A stretch of DNA of 64,000 nt from Lachnospira pectinoschiza (GTDB lineage: Bacteria; Bacillota; Clostridia; Lachnospirales; Lachnospiraceae): positions 620,001-684,000 of the forward strand of contig NZ_FNHZ01000001.1 in the NCBI RefSeq assembly GCF_900103815.1, read 5' to 3'. The notes below the pieces were generated by a model. That model saw only the letters and a program-made list of their open reading frames with translations. It made no database searches and was not told the DNA's origin. A program made the position numbers and the translations under genes. Shown here piece by piece: positions 34,033-42,820 of the stretch; the stretch's first letter is position 1; each line of letters starts with the position of its first letter.

Positions 34033-34538
34033 TAATCAGCCTTTTTAAGATAAGAGTTAGATGTAGAAATACATTTGACAAAACATAATTAAGAAATTAA
34101 TTATGTTACTAATTGGATATAGTGTACCCACACTTATATATATCCTCAAAAAAGGGGCCCTGCCAACAAGACGTTGGTGGGGTCTTTTTTATGTCGTTTT
34201 TGTGCAAAAAAGAATACAAAAAAGTTCATATTTAAACAGAATAAAACTATTTTTGAATAAAATTTACCAACTAGTACCATAATCCTATACACATAGTTCT
34301 AAAGATGTCTATTTTTTACAAATTGTATCCATAATAATACAATGTTAGCAACATTTTACTAGATATACCCACCATAAGAGGGTATAGGAAAATGTAAATA
34401 AAACGTATTATATTGTCTAGTCGGTAAGGTGAAGCTAGATGAGGGATATGGTTTATATTTTCACGATATAGGTCATAGGGAGACAAGAATTTAATATACT
34501 TTATTGATAAAAGCAACAAATCATATTTAGGAGGATAT
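34033..34538. other. intergenic region before the second surface protein
   Basis: About 500 bases. A terminator at 34151-34190, then AT-rich sequence with TATACCC/GGGTATA arms (about 34368-34388), TTTTGAATAAAA (34251-34262), and a CTAG-flanked leader stem (about 34418-34440) ahead of the AGGAGG site. No gene and no known riboswitch class is recognised. Confidence 0.5.
34151..34190 (+). terminator. intrinsic terminator of the first surface protein gene
   Basis: GGCCCTGCCAAC (34156-34167) with GTTGGTGGGGTC (34173-34184), three wobble pairs, 5-base loop, six T. Confidence 0.85.
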
Positions 34539-37500
34539 ATGATAGGTATTACTAAGAAACATAAGAGTAAGAGAATTTTAAGCTTCATTCTATCAATGAT
34601 TTTAGTTCTTTCAACTGCCCTCGGCGCAGCAGGAACAGTCGTATTAGCAGATGAAGCAACAACTAATGAGAAAGACGTAACTCTTAATAAGACAGCAAAG
34701 TTAGTCGATGGTAAGGAGAATACTTGGGATGTGACATTGTCACTTACGGGGGAAGAACCAGACATCACAGAAACTGAAGTGGTTTTTGTTATTGATGTTA
34801 CAAAGAACGCTAAAGAATATATAAAATCTATTAAACAGGCTGCAAAAACAGCAGCAGAAAGTCTTTTGACAAATGAATATACAGTAGTTGATGTAGTTAC
34901 TTATAGTGATAGTAAAGAATTAGAACCTACTGTGAAGTGTGAGAATTTAAATGAGTTGAATGCTGCAATTGATAATATTCAATTTAAAAATATCAAAGGC
35001 AAATTTATGCAGGCAGGAGTTCATGAAGCTAAAGAGATATTAGATCAATCAGCTGCAGATAACAAAGCAATTGTTCTTTTTTCTGATAGAAAGCCAACTT
35101 ATGGTTATGAAATTGCTAGTATTAAAATCAATTTAGATAAATATTATAAGAATAAGAAATTTATAGAGAAAAAGCATTCATATTTTTCTCGAGGTTTTTC
35201 TCGATTTATAGAAGCTGACCAAGATTATGAGATAACAGCAATGAATTATGAGAAAAGAGTAGGTAAAGGTGATACATCAGAATTAGAAGCATATAGACCA
35301 CTCGATAGTAACTATAATAAAACATCTAGTGGAGTAATGTATAATAAAGATATATTCATTAAAAATGTTTTAATAAAAGCAATGGAATATGAATCTTCAC
35401 AGATTACAAAATCTGGATATTTATTATACAGTATTGGCAGTACAGACTCTAATAATGAAGCAGTTAAGGCTTTAGGAGATAATGTTACAAAAGAAATTAA
35501 AGCAAATGATACATCTGAAATTACAAATACATTTGTAGCTCTTGCAGGTAGCAAGAAAGAAATAACTAACGCTACAGTAACAGAAGTTGTTTCTGATAAC
35601 TTCAACTTAGTAAATGCAAGTAACTTAACAGATTCTAATGGAAATCCTGTAATTTATGACGAAGCAACAAACACACTTACTTGGTCAGTAGATACAGTAT
35701 CTTCAAAGCCTGCTACTTTAACTTATAGAGTAGAAGTTAAGAATGATAAGTTAGCTACTTTAGATAAGAACACAGATTATTCTATTAGTAAGACATCATC
35801 AATTAGTTATACTAATAAGAATGGTGCAACAATTAATGATGGTTTCCCAGAAGCAACAGTAAATGTTTCTAAGAGATCTATTAAGCTTAACTTCAATGTA
35901 GTTGATGAAAATGGCAATGTAATTACTACAAAAAAAGCTTCTGAGTATGTATCAGGTGATAATTCAAGATCAAGCGAATATAGCTTATTAACATATGCTA
36001 AAACATATGTTGTTAAGGCAGATGATTTTACATCTGATAATTATGTATTAAAGAGCATTGATTACAATGGTCATAATTATACAGATACAGATAAGGTCTC
36101 AGTAGTTTTAACTGCTGATAATTCAGAACAGGAAGTAACATTTAATTATTATAAGAAAGAAATGTCAAAAGTAACAGTTAATTACTATGAGAATTCATAT
36201 AGTAAGGATGCTACACCAATTAACACTGAAACTATTGATTTACCAGTAGGTTCAAATGTAACATTAACAGCTGAGCAGATGTCAATGCATAAGCCAGATG
36301 GTTATGTGACACCAGCTGCTGTTGATAGCTCAAGTTCAACAGTTGTTACATTAGAAGATTACGAGACAGTTGTAAATGTGGTATATACAAAGGATTCATT
36401 CCCATATACAATTAAATATTATAAGGATGACTTATTAGATGATAAAGATCACTATTTAGGATCAGATCCTAAGGATGCAGTAGAATTTGAAACAGTAATT
36501 AAGGCAGAAGATGTTGATGTTACATTATATAAGCCAGATGGTTACGAAGATGGTGCAGTACAGTCAACTGATTTAAAAATCACATCTGATGCTGATAAGA
36601 ATGTTATCAATGTCCTTTACTCAACAAAGGCAAAGATTGGATACGAAGTAAGATATTATCATGATTCAGTAGATGATTCGAATTATATTGATAAATATGT
36701 AAATGAAGAAGCAGTATTTGAAACAACAATTGATTTTGATGTAGATCTTCATAAGGGTGAAGGTTATAAATCAGGCGTAATTCAGTCTAATAGTGCAACA
36801 ACAGTTACATCAGATAGAGACAATAATATTGTATATGTAGTATACGAAAAGGATTCATTCCCATACACAATTAACTACTACAAAAAGTCAGCTTCTGATG
36901 AAGAAGTAGAACTTGGAACAGTAACAGGAAGCGCAGTATTTGAGTCAACAATTGACGTAGACGTTAATGCTAAAAAGCCAACAGAAGGTTATAAGGAAGG
37001 CGTTATTGTAGAAGGAAATACAACAGTCAAAGCAGGAGAGAATGTAATTAAGGTAGTATACGATAGAGATACATTCGGCTACACAGTTAATTACTACAAG
37101 GATTCAGTTTCAGAAGATAATAAATTAGATACTGATCCAGCTTCACATGAAGCTTTATATGACACAGTAATTAAATCTGAAGATGTTGATTTAACAATGT
37201 TTAAGCCAGATGGTTACGAAGCAGGTGTAATTGAAACAGGTAACTTTACAATTACAGCAAATGAAGCTAACAATGTAATCAATGTAGTTTACAAGACTAA
37301 GTCAGATGTAGATTATACTATTGAATACTACAAGCAGGTATATAACGAAGATACTGATACAATCACAGAAGAAATGATTGGAGAGCCAGTAAAGTCAACA
37401 GCAAAATTTGAAACACCAATTGAGTACATTCAGTCAGATGGTGCAACAAGATTTGCCACAACAGGAGAAACAGATAAGCTTACTATTGACCTTGGTGCTT

Positions 37501-38027
37501 ATTTAGAAGCAGGTTATAAGTCAGAAGTTCTTGTTACAGGTCCAGAGGGTGATAAGCTTGGATTAGAAGATAATACAATTAAGATTGTATATCAGCTTGA
37601 AAAGTATACAATCACTACTGAATACTACTTCGATGATGAAATCGATGATAGCATGACAACAACAACAGAACAGTACTTTGCTACAACAATTAATGAATTA
37701 ACACCAGCTGCAGTAGAAGGCTATGAGTTAGCTACTGTTGAATATCCTGGGTCAGATACATTATCAGGAGATGTAACAATCAAGGTTAACTATAAGAAGC
37801 TTGTAGTACCTGAGGTTGCAGCAGACGAAGATACAGTAGTAGCGCCAGTTGCAGATACTGTAGTAGCACCAATTGCAGAAGTAGCAGCTGATGAAGATAG
37901 TGTTTCAGGCGAAATCACAGGAACATCAGATTCTAATGCAAATGTAATTTACTCAATCGCACTTATGCTTTTAGCAGGTTGTGTAGCAGTAGTAAGTTTC
38001 AAGAAGTCTTCAAAGGAAGAAAACTAA
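34539..38027 (+). CDS. surface protein paralogue with decayed VWA domain and MucBP-like repeats
   Basis: 1162 residues, same layout as the gene before it: signal peptide (cleavage near residue 37), VWA-like domain, linker, about seven repeats, C-terminal helix. The metal site has decayed: D86-V-T-K-N90 in place of D-x-S-x-S, G-K in place of the conserved threonine loop, and F-S-D-R in place of T-D-G. So metal-dependent binding through VWA is unlikely, while the repeats are kept. The last two repeats (about 37300-37800) are almost the same in DNA as those of the first gene (about 33310-33810). C-terminus E-I-T-G-T-S-D-S-N, helix, K-K-S-S-K tail. Preceded by an AGGAGG site. Confidence 0.86.
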   Translation: MIGITKKHKSKRILSFILSMILVLSTALGAAGTVVLADEATTNEKDVTLNKTAKLVDGKENTWDVTLSLTGEEPDITETEVVFVIDVTKNAKEYIKSIKQAAKTAAESLLTNEYTVVDVVTYSDSKELEPTVKCENLNELNAAIDNIQFKNIKGKFMQAGVHEAKEILDQSAADNKAIVLFSDRKPTYGYEIASIKINLDKYYKNKKFIEKKHSYFSRGFSRFIEADQDYEITAMNYEKRVGKGDTSELEAYRPLDSNYNKTSSGVMYNKDIFIKNVLIKAMEYESSQITKSGYLLYSIGSTDSNNEAVKALGDNVTKEIKANDTSEITNTFVALAGSKKEITNATVTEVVSDNFNLVNASNLTDSNGNPVIYDEATNTLTWSVDTVSSKPATLTYRVEVKNDKLATLDKNTDYSISKTSSISYTNKNGATINDGFPEATVNVSKRSIKLNFNVVDENGNVITTKKASEYVSGDNSRSSEYSLLTYAKTYVVKADDFTSDNYVLKSIDYNGHNYTDTDKVSVVLTADNSEQEVTFNYYKKEMSKVTVNYYENSYSKDATPINTETIDLPVGSNVTLTAEQMSMHKPDGYVTPAAVDSSSSTVVTLEDYETVVNVVYTKDSFPYTIKYYKDDLLDDKDHYLGSDPKDAVEFETVIKAEDVDVTLYKPDGYEDGAVQSTDLKITSDADKNVINVLYSTKAKIGYEVRYYHDSVDDSNYIDKYVNEEAVFETTIDFDVDLHKGEGYKSGVIQSNSATTVTSDRDNNIVYVVYEKDSFPYTINYYKKSASDEEVELGTVTGSAVFESTIDVDVNAKKPTEGYKEGVIVEGNTTVKAGENVIKVVYDRDTFGYTVNYYKDSVSEDNKLDTDPASHEALYDTVIKSEDVDLTMFKPDGYEAGVIETGNFTITANEANNVINVVYKTKSDVDYTIEYYKQVYNEDTDTITEEMIGEPVKSTAKFETPIEYIQSDGATRFATTGETDKLTIDLGAYLEAGYKSEVLVTGPEGDKLGLEDNTIKIVYQLEKYTITTEYYFDDEIDDSMTTTTEQYFATTINELTPAAVEGYELATVEYPGSDTLSGDVTIKVNYKKLVVPEVAADEDTVVAPVADTVVAPIAEVAADEDSVSGEITGTSDSNANVIYSIALMLLAGCVAVVSFKKSSKEEN

Positions 38028-38061
38028 TTAGAACTTTCTAGAGAACTAAATTATAAATTAG

Positions 38062-38094
38062 GCCCTTGCCACTTTATGTGGCAAGGGCTTTTTT
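38062..38094 (+). terminator. intrinsic terminator of the second surface protein gene
   Basis: GCCCTTGCCAC (38062-38072) with GTGGCAAGGGC (38078-38088), 5-base loop, six T. Confidence 0.92.
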
Positions 38095-38300
38095 AACGCA
38101 GTCGGAGTACAAGCTCCGACTGCGTTAAACGCTCCGCGAGGATGCGCACGGATTCGGACAGGAATTTGTCTGCAGTAGGAACATCAGCCATTAGAATTTT
38201 GCTTCGCAAAATTAGGCTGACGCTAAGTAGCAAACACGGAGTGTTTGCTACATTTGAAGCAGACCCGAATCCGGCGCGCAAGACTCGCGAGCGAGTCTTG
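38095..38300 (+). repeat. nested-palindrome element, large copy (E3)
   Basis: AACGCAGTCGGAG/CTCCGACTGCGTT hairpin (38095-38126), then outer stem C-GGATTCGG (38149-38157) with CCGAATCC-G (38265-38273), inside which GTCTGC/GCAGAC, TCAGCC/GGCTGA with AATTTTGC/GCAAAATT, and GTAGCAAACAC/GTGTTTGCTAC hairpins nest. It ends in the palindrome CAAGACTCGC-GA-GCGAGTCTTG (38279-38300). The 62-codon open frame on the minus strand here is an effect of the palindromes. Confidence 0.78.
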
Positions 38301-38325
38301 ATTTGCTAATATTTTTTAATACTAG

Positions 38326-38354
38326 TTGAATATCAATTAAATTAGTAATAATAT
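38326..38354 (+). promoter_or_regulatory. promoter of the third surface protein
   Basis: TTGAAT (38326-38331), 17-base spacer, TAATAT (38349-38354), just after element E3. This and the E3 element fill the 385-base interval between the second and third surface genes. Confidence 0.6.
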
Positions 38355-38412
38355 ATAAATTAATATGAGTGAAAGTAATATAACAATATTATTAATGAGG
38401 GGAGAATTTTAT

Positions 38413-39909
38413 ATGAAATTATTATTTAGGGGAAGCAGATTAAAAAGAGTGGCATTAACTATCTGCTCTTTTATTTTGATGCTTACAACTGTATTAGCTA
38501 TTGATTTACAGCTATCAAAAGAAGATGTATTAGCAGCAAAGAAGGCAGAGAAATACATTGATTCAAGCTACGACATTGAATTGATAAATGAAGAAGAGAT
38601 GATTTATCAAATCCAGATTAATCTAAATAAGAAAAGCAATAAGGCAAGTCAGAAAATATCCATTAATGATTTTCAAGCTTACATTGATGCAGATATGTTT
38701 ACTTATTCTAATATAGATGGGGATTCTATAAAGATGACTATTAATGGAACAGAATACTCTAATGAAGAGCTAAAGCTTTTAAACACTTATGGCTATTCAA
38801 AGAAGGATGAGAAAATAAGCATTAGAGACATTGATGCGTTTGATAATCTAAAGATCACATTTACTATAACACCTATTGATAAGGAAAAGATGAAGGCCGG
38901 GGAGACCAACCTTTACAAGACGCTTAAGGTCTCATATAAATATAACTATAAAGAAAGCGGGAAAAGTAAGACACAAAAGAGTGATAAAACATTTTCCATA
39001 AATCCCGTTAATAGTATGAAAGTGGCTTACTACAGGGATAAGATTAGCAATGAAAAAGATATTCACTTTGATTACATCTATTACAAGGGAACAGAAAATA
39101 TTCCTAATGTAAAGGTGGGCAAGGTCTTTAATGCAGACACAATCAATTGCGATAAGCACCGCGATTTGTCTAAGACTATCGGGGAGGACGTGGATGTTAT
39201 AATTATCGGCAACACTGATGTTTATCCCAATTATTTAACTTACGGTGTTACAGGCCCAAACATTGATAATAATATCGTAACGGTTTTGTATAGATACAAG
39301 TATCCCTACGAGGTGGATTATTTCCTTGAAGGGGAGAGTGAGGCAAGCTATATAGTAAAGGCTTCAAGCTATCTAGATGCGGACATTCCATACATGGATA
39401 AGGCAAGCGAGCTCGTAAAGTATTCTAAAGCTTTTGAAAATGTAGACGAAGAGGGAACTGTAGAATTATTAGGCACAGGTAAAGTTAGCAAGAATGAAGA
39501 AAGCAATAAAGTGAAGGTTACTTTTAAGAAGTCAGAAGCACAGACACAGTCAGAGCCAGAAGCAGCGACAAATCAAGATACCACACAGTCAGAGCAAACC
39601 AATCCTGAGGGGGAAGTTGCTGCAAATGAGGATGACATTTTAAAAGATGAAACTGCAGGTGTTGAGGCTGAAGGTGAAGTGGCTATGGAGGTTGCAGCTG
39701 AGGAAGTAGATGTCTATGTGGAAGAGAATCAAGTTGCTAGTGCCAAAACAAAGGCAACTTATGAAGTGGCAGCAGATACATCTCAGGTAGGTGATTCAAA
39801 TGCTACAAGAATGAATCTTTTATTCATAATTAGCATTTTAGCAACTATGGCTGCTGTAGCAGTTTTAGTATATGAGAAAGTAAATGCTAATTATCATAAA
39901 GAAAATTAA
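38413..39909 (+). CDS. third surface protein, no VWA domain
   Basis: 498 residues from ATG 38413 (GGGGAG site); the in-frame ATG at 38365 lacks one. Signal peptide with core A-L-T-I-C-S-F-I-L-M-L-T-T-V-L-A, an all-beta-looking middle part rich in K, N and D, and two weak copies of the Y-Y-x-D repeat (K-V-A-Y-Y-R-D and Y-P-Y-E-V-D-Y-F). An acidic Glu/Ala/Gln-rich spacer with E-V-A-A-N-E-D and Y-E-V-A-A-D-T leads to T-S-Q-V-G-D-S-N, a membrane helix and a short basic tail. The spacer and ending are shared with the two genes upstream, so all three use the same attachment route. Function not recognised. Confidence 0.82.
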   Translation: MKLLFRGSRLKRVALTICSFILMLTTVLAIDLQLSKEDVLAAKKAEKYIDSSYDIELINEEEMIYQIQINLNKKSNKASQKISINDFQAYIDADMFTYSNIDGDSIKMTINGTEYSNEELKLLNTYGYSKKDEKISIRDIDAFDNLKITFTITPIDKEKMKAGETNLYKTLKVSYKYNYKESGKSKTQKSDKTFSINPVNSMKVAYYRDKISNEKDIHFDYIYYKGTENIPNVKVGKVFNADTINCDKHRDLSKTIGEDVDVIIIGNTDVYPNYLTYGVTGPNIDNNIVTVLYRYKYPYEVDYFLEGESEASYIVKASSYLDADIPYMDKASELVKYSKAFENVDEEGTVELLGTGKVSKNEESNKVKVTFKKSEAQTQSEPEAATNQDTTQSEQTNPEGEVAANEDDILKDETAGVEAEGEVAMEVAAEEVDVYVEENQVASAKTKATYEVAADTSQVGDSNATRMNLLFIISILATMAAVAVLVYEKVNANYHKEN

Positions 39910-39949
39910 GAAAGAGATATTAGAGGAAGTAAATAGATAGTAAATTTAA

Positions 39950-39980
39950 GGCTCATCAAGAAAATTGGTGGGTCTTTTTT
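39950..39980 (+). terminator. intrinsic terminator of the third surface protein gene
   Basis: GGCTCATC (39950-39957) with GGTGGGTC (39967-39974), three wobble pairs, then six T. Confidence 0.75.
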
Positions 39981-40135
39981 CTTTGCAAAACATTTCACTT
40001 GGGATTTCATAATTTGCAAAATTGTAGATTTTTTTCAAAAGAAGAGAGGATATTTGTTTTATATGCCTATGGTTTTTAAGATTTTAGAAAACTAAAATTA
40101 TAAATGAGCAAAAAATAAAGGATTGGAGGAACTAC

Positions 40136-41659
40136 ATGGAAAAACAAAAGCTATACGTTAAAATTAACCATAAAGATAACGTAGCTATTGCCCTTAAGGA
40201 TTTAACTGCCGGCACTGAAATTATGGATGGCGTTGTGACACAATGTGATATTCCACAGGCCCATAAAATTGCCTTAGTTGATTTAAAAAAGGGTGAAAGT
40301 GTTTATCGCTATGGAGTAGAACTAGGTAGAGTAAAAGAAGATACTAAAGCTGGTTCGTGGATAAATGAGTATTCCCTTGAATTACCTGAAAGACCTAGTG
40401 TAGAGGACATGGAATGGGGAACTAATTTAAAGAAAAAAGAGGATTTGCCAGATCCTATAAGAAAGACATGGCTTGGATATAAAAATAAGACAGGCCCTGC
40501 AGGAACTAAAAATATACTTGGTATTAACACAACAGTACAGTGTACAGCAGGTGTTTTAAAGGTTGCAGTTCAGAAACTAAAGCAGGAATTACTTCCTAAT
40601 TATCCAAATGTAGATGATATTGTAGCAGTTACACATCCATACGGCTGCGGTGTGGCAATTAATGCTAAAGATGCATTTTTACCTATTAGAGCTGTAAGAA
40701 ACTTAATTCATCATCCTAATTTTGGTGGTGAAATAATGGTTGTTGGACTTGGCTGTGAGAAATTAACATTTGATAAAGTATTAACTCCTGAGGAGAATAC
40801 TCCTGAAAATGTATTAGTGCTTCAAGACTACGATGGTTACGAGCCTATGATGAAGGCAATTTTTGATATGGCTAAAACTAAACTTGAACGCTTAAATAAA
40901 AGAAAGCGTGAAGAATTACCACTATCAGACCTACTTGTTGGTATGCAGTGTGGCGGTTCTGATGCATTTTCTGGTGTAACAGCTAATCCAAGTGCAGGAT
41001 ATGCTGCAGATATGCTAGTTAAGGGTGGCGCAACTGTAATGTTTTCTGAAATTACAGAGTTTAGAGATGGCGTACATATGCTAGCTGCAAGATGTGTAGA
41101 CAAGGAAGCTAGAGATAAATTAGCTAAGGAAGTTTCTTGGTATGATAATTACCTTGAAACAGGAAAGGTAGATAGAGATGCTAACCCAACACCAGGTAAT
41201 AAGGCTGGTGGCCTATCTAATATTGTAGAAAAGGCTATGGGAAGTATTGCTAAATCAGGTACATCACCAATCGTTGAGGTTATTGGACCTGCTCAAAAGC
41301 CAACTAAGAAGGGTTTAATCTGTGCATGTACACCAGCAAGTGATATCGTTTGTGGACCATCACAGCTTGCATCAGGAATTGGCTTACAGGTATTTATGAC
41401 AGGACGAGGCACACCTTATGGACTTGAGATTTCTCCTGTAATTAAGGTATGTTCCCGTAATGAAATGAAGAAAAAGTGGATTGACTTAATTGACATTTCA
41501 GCCGGTGATGTGGCAACAGGTGAAAAGACAATTGCAGAAGTTGGTTGCGAAATCTTTAATATGATTATTGATGTAGCAAGTGGAATTAAGAAGCCTTATA
41601 GCGATGTTTGGGGCTTCCACAATGACCTATGCATCTTTAACCCAGCACCTATTACATAA
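40136..41659 (+). CDS. garD: galactarate dehydratase (GarD/UxaA family)
   Basis: 507 residues. N-terminal SAF-type domain (about 1-80, K-I-N-H-K-D-N-V-A-I-A-L) and a C-terminal dehydratase core. The G-S-W-I-N-E segment, N-I-L-G-I-N-T-T-V-Q-C, H-P-Y-G-C-G-V-A-I-N, G-L-G-C-E-K-L, M-Q-C-G-G-S-D-A-F-S-G-V-T-A-N-P and the final F-N-P-A-P-I-T follow enterobacterial GarD more closely than altronate dehydratase. It removes water from galactarate to give 5-keto-4-deoxy-glucarate; altronate remains possible. Conserved cysteines and histidine would bind Fe2+. GGAGG site. The aldo-keto reductase gene begins 34 bases later and is likely in the same operon. Confidence 0.88.
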   Translation: MEKQKLYVKINHKDNVAIALKDLTAGTEIMDGVVTQCDIPQAHKIALVDLKKGESVYRYGVELGRVKEDTKAGSWINEYSLELPERPSVEDMEWGTNLKKKEDLPDPIRKTWLGYKNKTGPAGTKNILGINTTVQCTAGVLKVAVQKLKQELLPNYPNVDDIVAVTHPYGCGVAINAKDAFLPIRAVRNLIHHPNFGGEIMVVGLGCEKLTFDKVLTPEENTPENVLVLQDYDGYEPMMKAIFDMAKTKLERLNKRKREELPLSDLLVGMQCGGSDAFSGVTANPSAGYAADMLVKGGATVMFSEITEFRDGVHMLAARCVDKEARDKLAKEVSWYDNYLETGKVDRDANPTPGNKAGGLSNIVEKAMGSIAKSGTSPIVEVIGPAQKPTKKGLICACTPASDIVCGPSQLASGIGLQVFMTGRGTPYGLEISPVIKVCSRNEMKKKWIDLIDISAGDVATGEKTIAEVGCEIFNMIIDVASGIKKPYSDVWGFHNDLCIFNPAPIT

Positions 41660-41693
41660 AATAATGATACAATATAAATAGGAGGTATGGACA

Positions 41694-42551
41694 ATGAAAT
41701 ATGAAGATTTAAAATTAAAGGATGGCTCAACATTTCCTAAACTAGGTCTTGGTACTTGGTATTTAGGGGAGACACCATCAACTTATGAAGAGGAGAAAAA
41801 TGCCATAATTACAGGTATTAAAGAAGGTATTAAACTTATTGATACAGCAGAAATGTATGGTAATGGTTTATCAGAACAATTAGTAGGTGATGCAATTAAG
41901 GATTTTAATAGAGATGATTTATATTTAGTTTCTAAAGTCCTACCATCTAATGCAGGTGGAAGAAAGCTTGAAAAAAGCCTTGATGCAACCCTTAAGCGTT
42001 TAGGAACAGATCATCTTGATTGTTATTTATACCATTGGCGCGGATCATTTCCTCTTGATGAAACAGTAGATAGAATGGAGGAAATGGTAGAAAAGGGTAA
42101 AATCCTTCGTTGGGGTGTATCTAATTTTGATACAGCTGATATGGAAGAGTTACTTGAGGTTCCTAATGGCCGTAACTGTGTTGTAAATCAGGTTTTATAT
42201 CATCTAGGTTCTAGAGGTATAGAATATGACCTATTGCCTTATATGAAAGAAGAGGGCATTGGAGTAATGGCATATTGTCCACTAGCCCAGGGTGGTAGCC
42301 TAAGAAGACAGTTAATGTCAAATGCTACACTACAGGAAGTGGCTAAAAAATATGATATTAGCGTAATGCAGCTCCTTCTTGCATTTGTAATGCATATTGA
42401 TAATGTATCTGCAATTCCACGTTCAGGAAATGCAAGTCATGTTTTGGCAAATGCTAAAATGAGGGATATTGTACTATCTGACGAGGATTATAAGCTTGTT
42501 TCAAGCCAGTTCCCAGCACCAAATCACAAAACATTTTTAGATGTGGTGTAA
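41694..42551 (+). CDS. aldo-keto reductase
   Basis: 285 residues, (beta/alpha)8 NADPH-dependent reductase. The tetrad is visible: D in I-D-T-A-E-M-Y-G, Y in M-Y-G-N-G, K in L-V-S-K-V and H in L-Y-H-W-R. R-W-G-V-S-N-F and I-P-R-S-G-N complete the cofactor site. It reduces aldehydes or keto sugars in the cytosol. It follows garD by 34 bases with AGGAGG, so it may act on a sugar-acid intermediate. The substrate is not decided by sequence. Confidence 0.92.
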   Translation: MKYEDLKLKDGSTFPKLGLGTWYLGETPSTYEEEKNAIITGIKEGIKLIDTAEMYGNGLSEQLVGDAIKDFNRDDLYLVSKVLPSNAGGRKLEKSLDATLKRLGTDHLDCYLYHWRGSFPLDETVDRMEEMVEKGKILRWGVSNFDTADMEELLEVPNGRNCVVNQVLYHLGSRGIEYDLLPYMKEEGIGVMAYCPLAQGGSLRRQLMSNATLQEVAKKYDISVMQLLLAFVMHIDNVSAIPRSGNASHVLANAKMRDIVLSDEDYKLVSSQFPAPNHKTFLDVV

Positions 42552-42609
42552 GAGCTATTAAAGTGTTATAGAAGTAACTAATGCAAAAAAGAATATTTAG
42601 ATTAAAGAT

Positions 42610-42650
42610 AAGATTAGGAAATGCTTACTGCATTTCTTAATCTTATTTTA
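42610..42650 (+). terminator. intrinsic terminator of the garD operon
   Basis: AAGATTAGGAAATGC (42610-42624) with GCATTTCTTAATCTT (42630-42644), one wobble, 5-base loop, TATTTTAATCTT tail. Confidence 0.85.
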
Positions 42651-42723
42651 ATCTTAGTTACATTTGACTTTAATTTAATTCTTGTATTCTATAATCAAGT
42701 TAAGGATATGAAATTCCACAAGC

Positions 42724-42746
42724 TAAAGAGTAGTGCACACTCTTTA
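42724..42746 (+). promoter_or_regulatory. leader hairpin before the UBA/DUF4342 operon
   Basis: TAAAGAGT (42724-42731) with ACTCTTTA (42739-42746), 7-base loop. A TATAAT lies at 42690-42695 and TTGACT at 42664-42669, but their spacer is 20 bases, so the promoter assignment is weak. Confidence 0.4.
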
Positions 42747-42820
42747 ACTAATTAAAGAAAATTATAGACATAACTTCTAGGGAATATTAAAATTAATTAT
42801 AGAATAAAGGAGATATCATT

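Noticed and set aside
34191..34538. c-di-GMP riboswitch before the surface protein gene
   Set aside because: Adhesin genes in Clostridia often have one, but the conserved class I and class II core sequences are not found here or at 29777-30207.
34316..34768. 150-codon open frame on the minus strand upstream of the second surface gene
   Set aside because: It overlaps the signal peptide region and promoter region of a clear gene on the other strand; no ribosome site or recognisable domain.
38093..38281. 62-codon open frame on the minus strand
   Set aside because: It is produced by the palindromes of element E3 and has no ribosome site.
29964..38327. Shared ACTAGT words upstream of the three surface genes as a regulon site
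   Set aside because: The hexamer also occurs upstream of unrelated genes (for example 5283 and 19951) and at varying distances.
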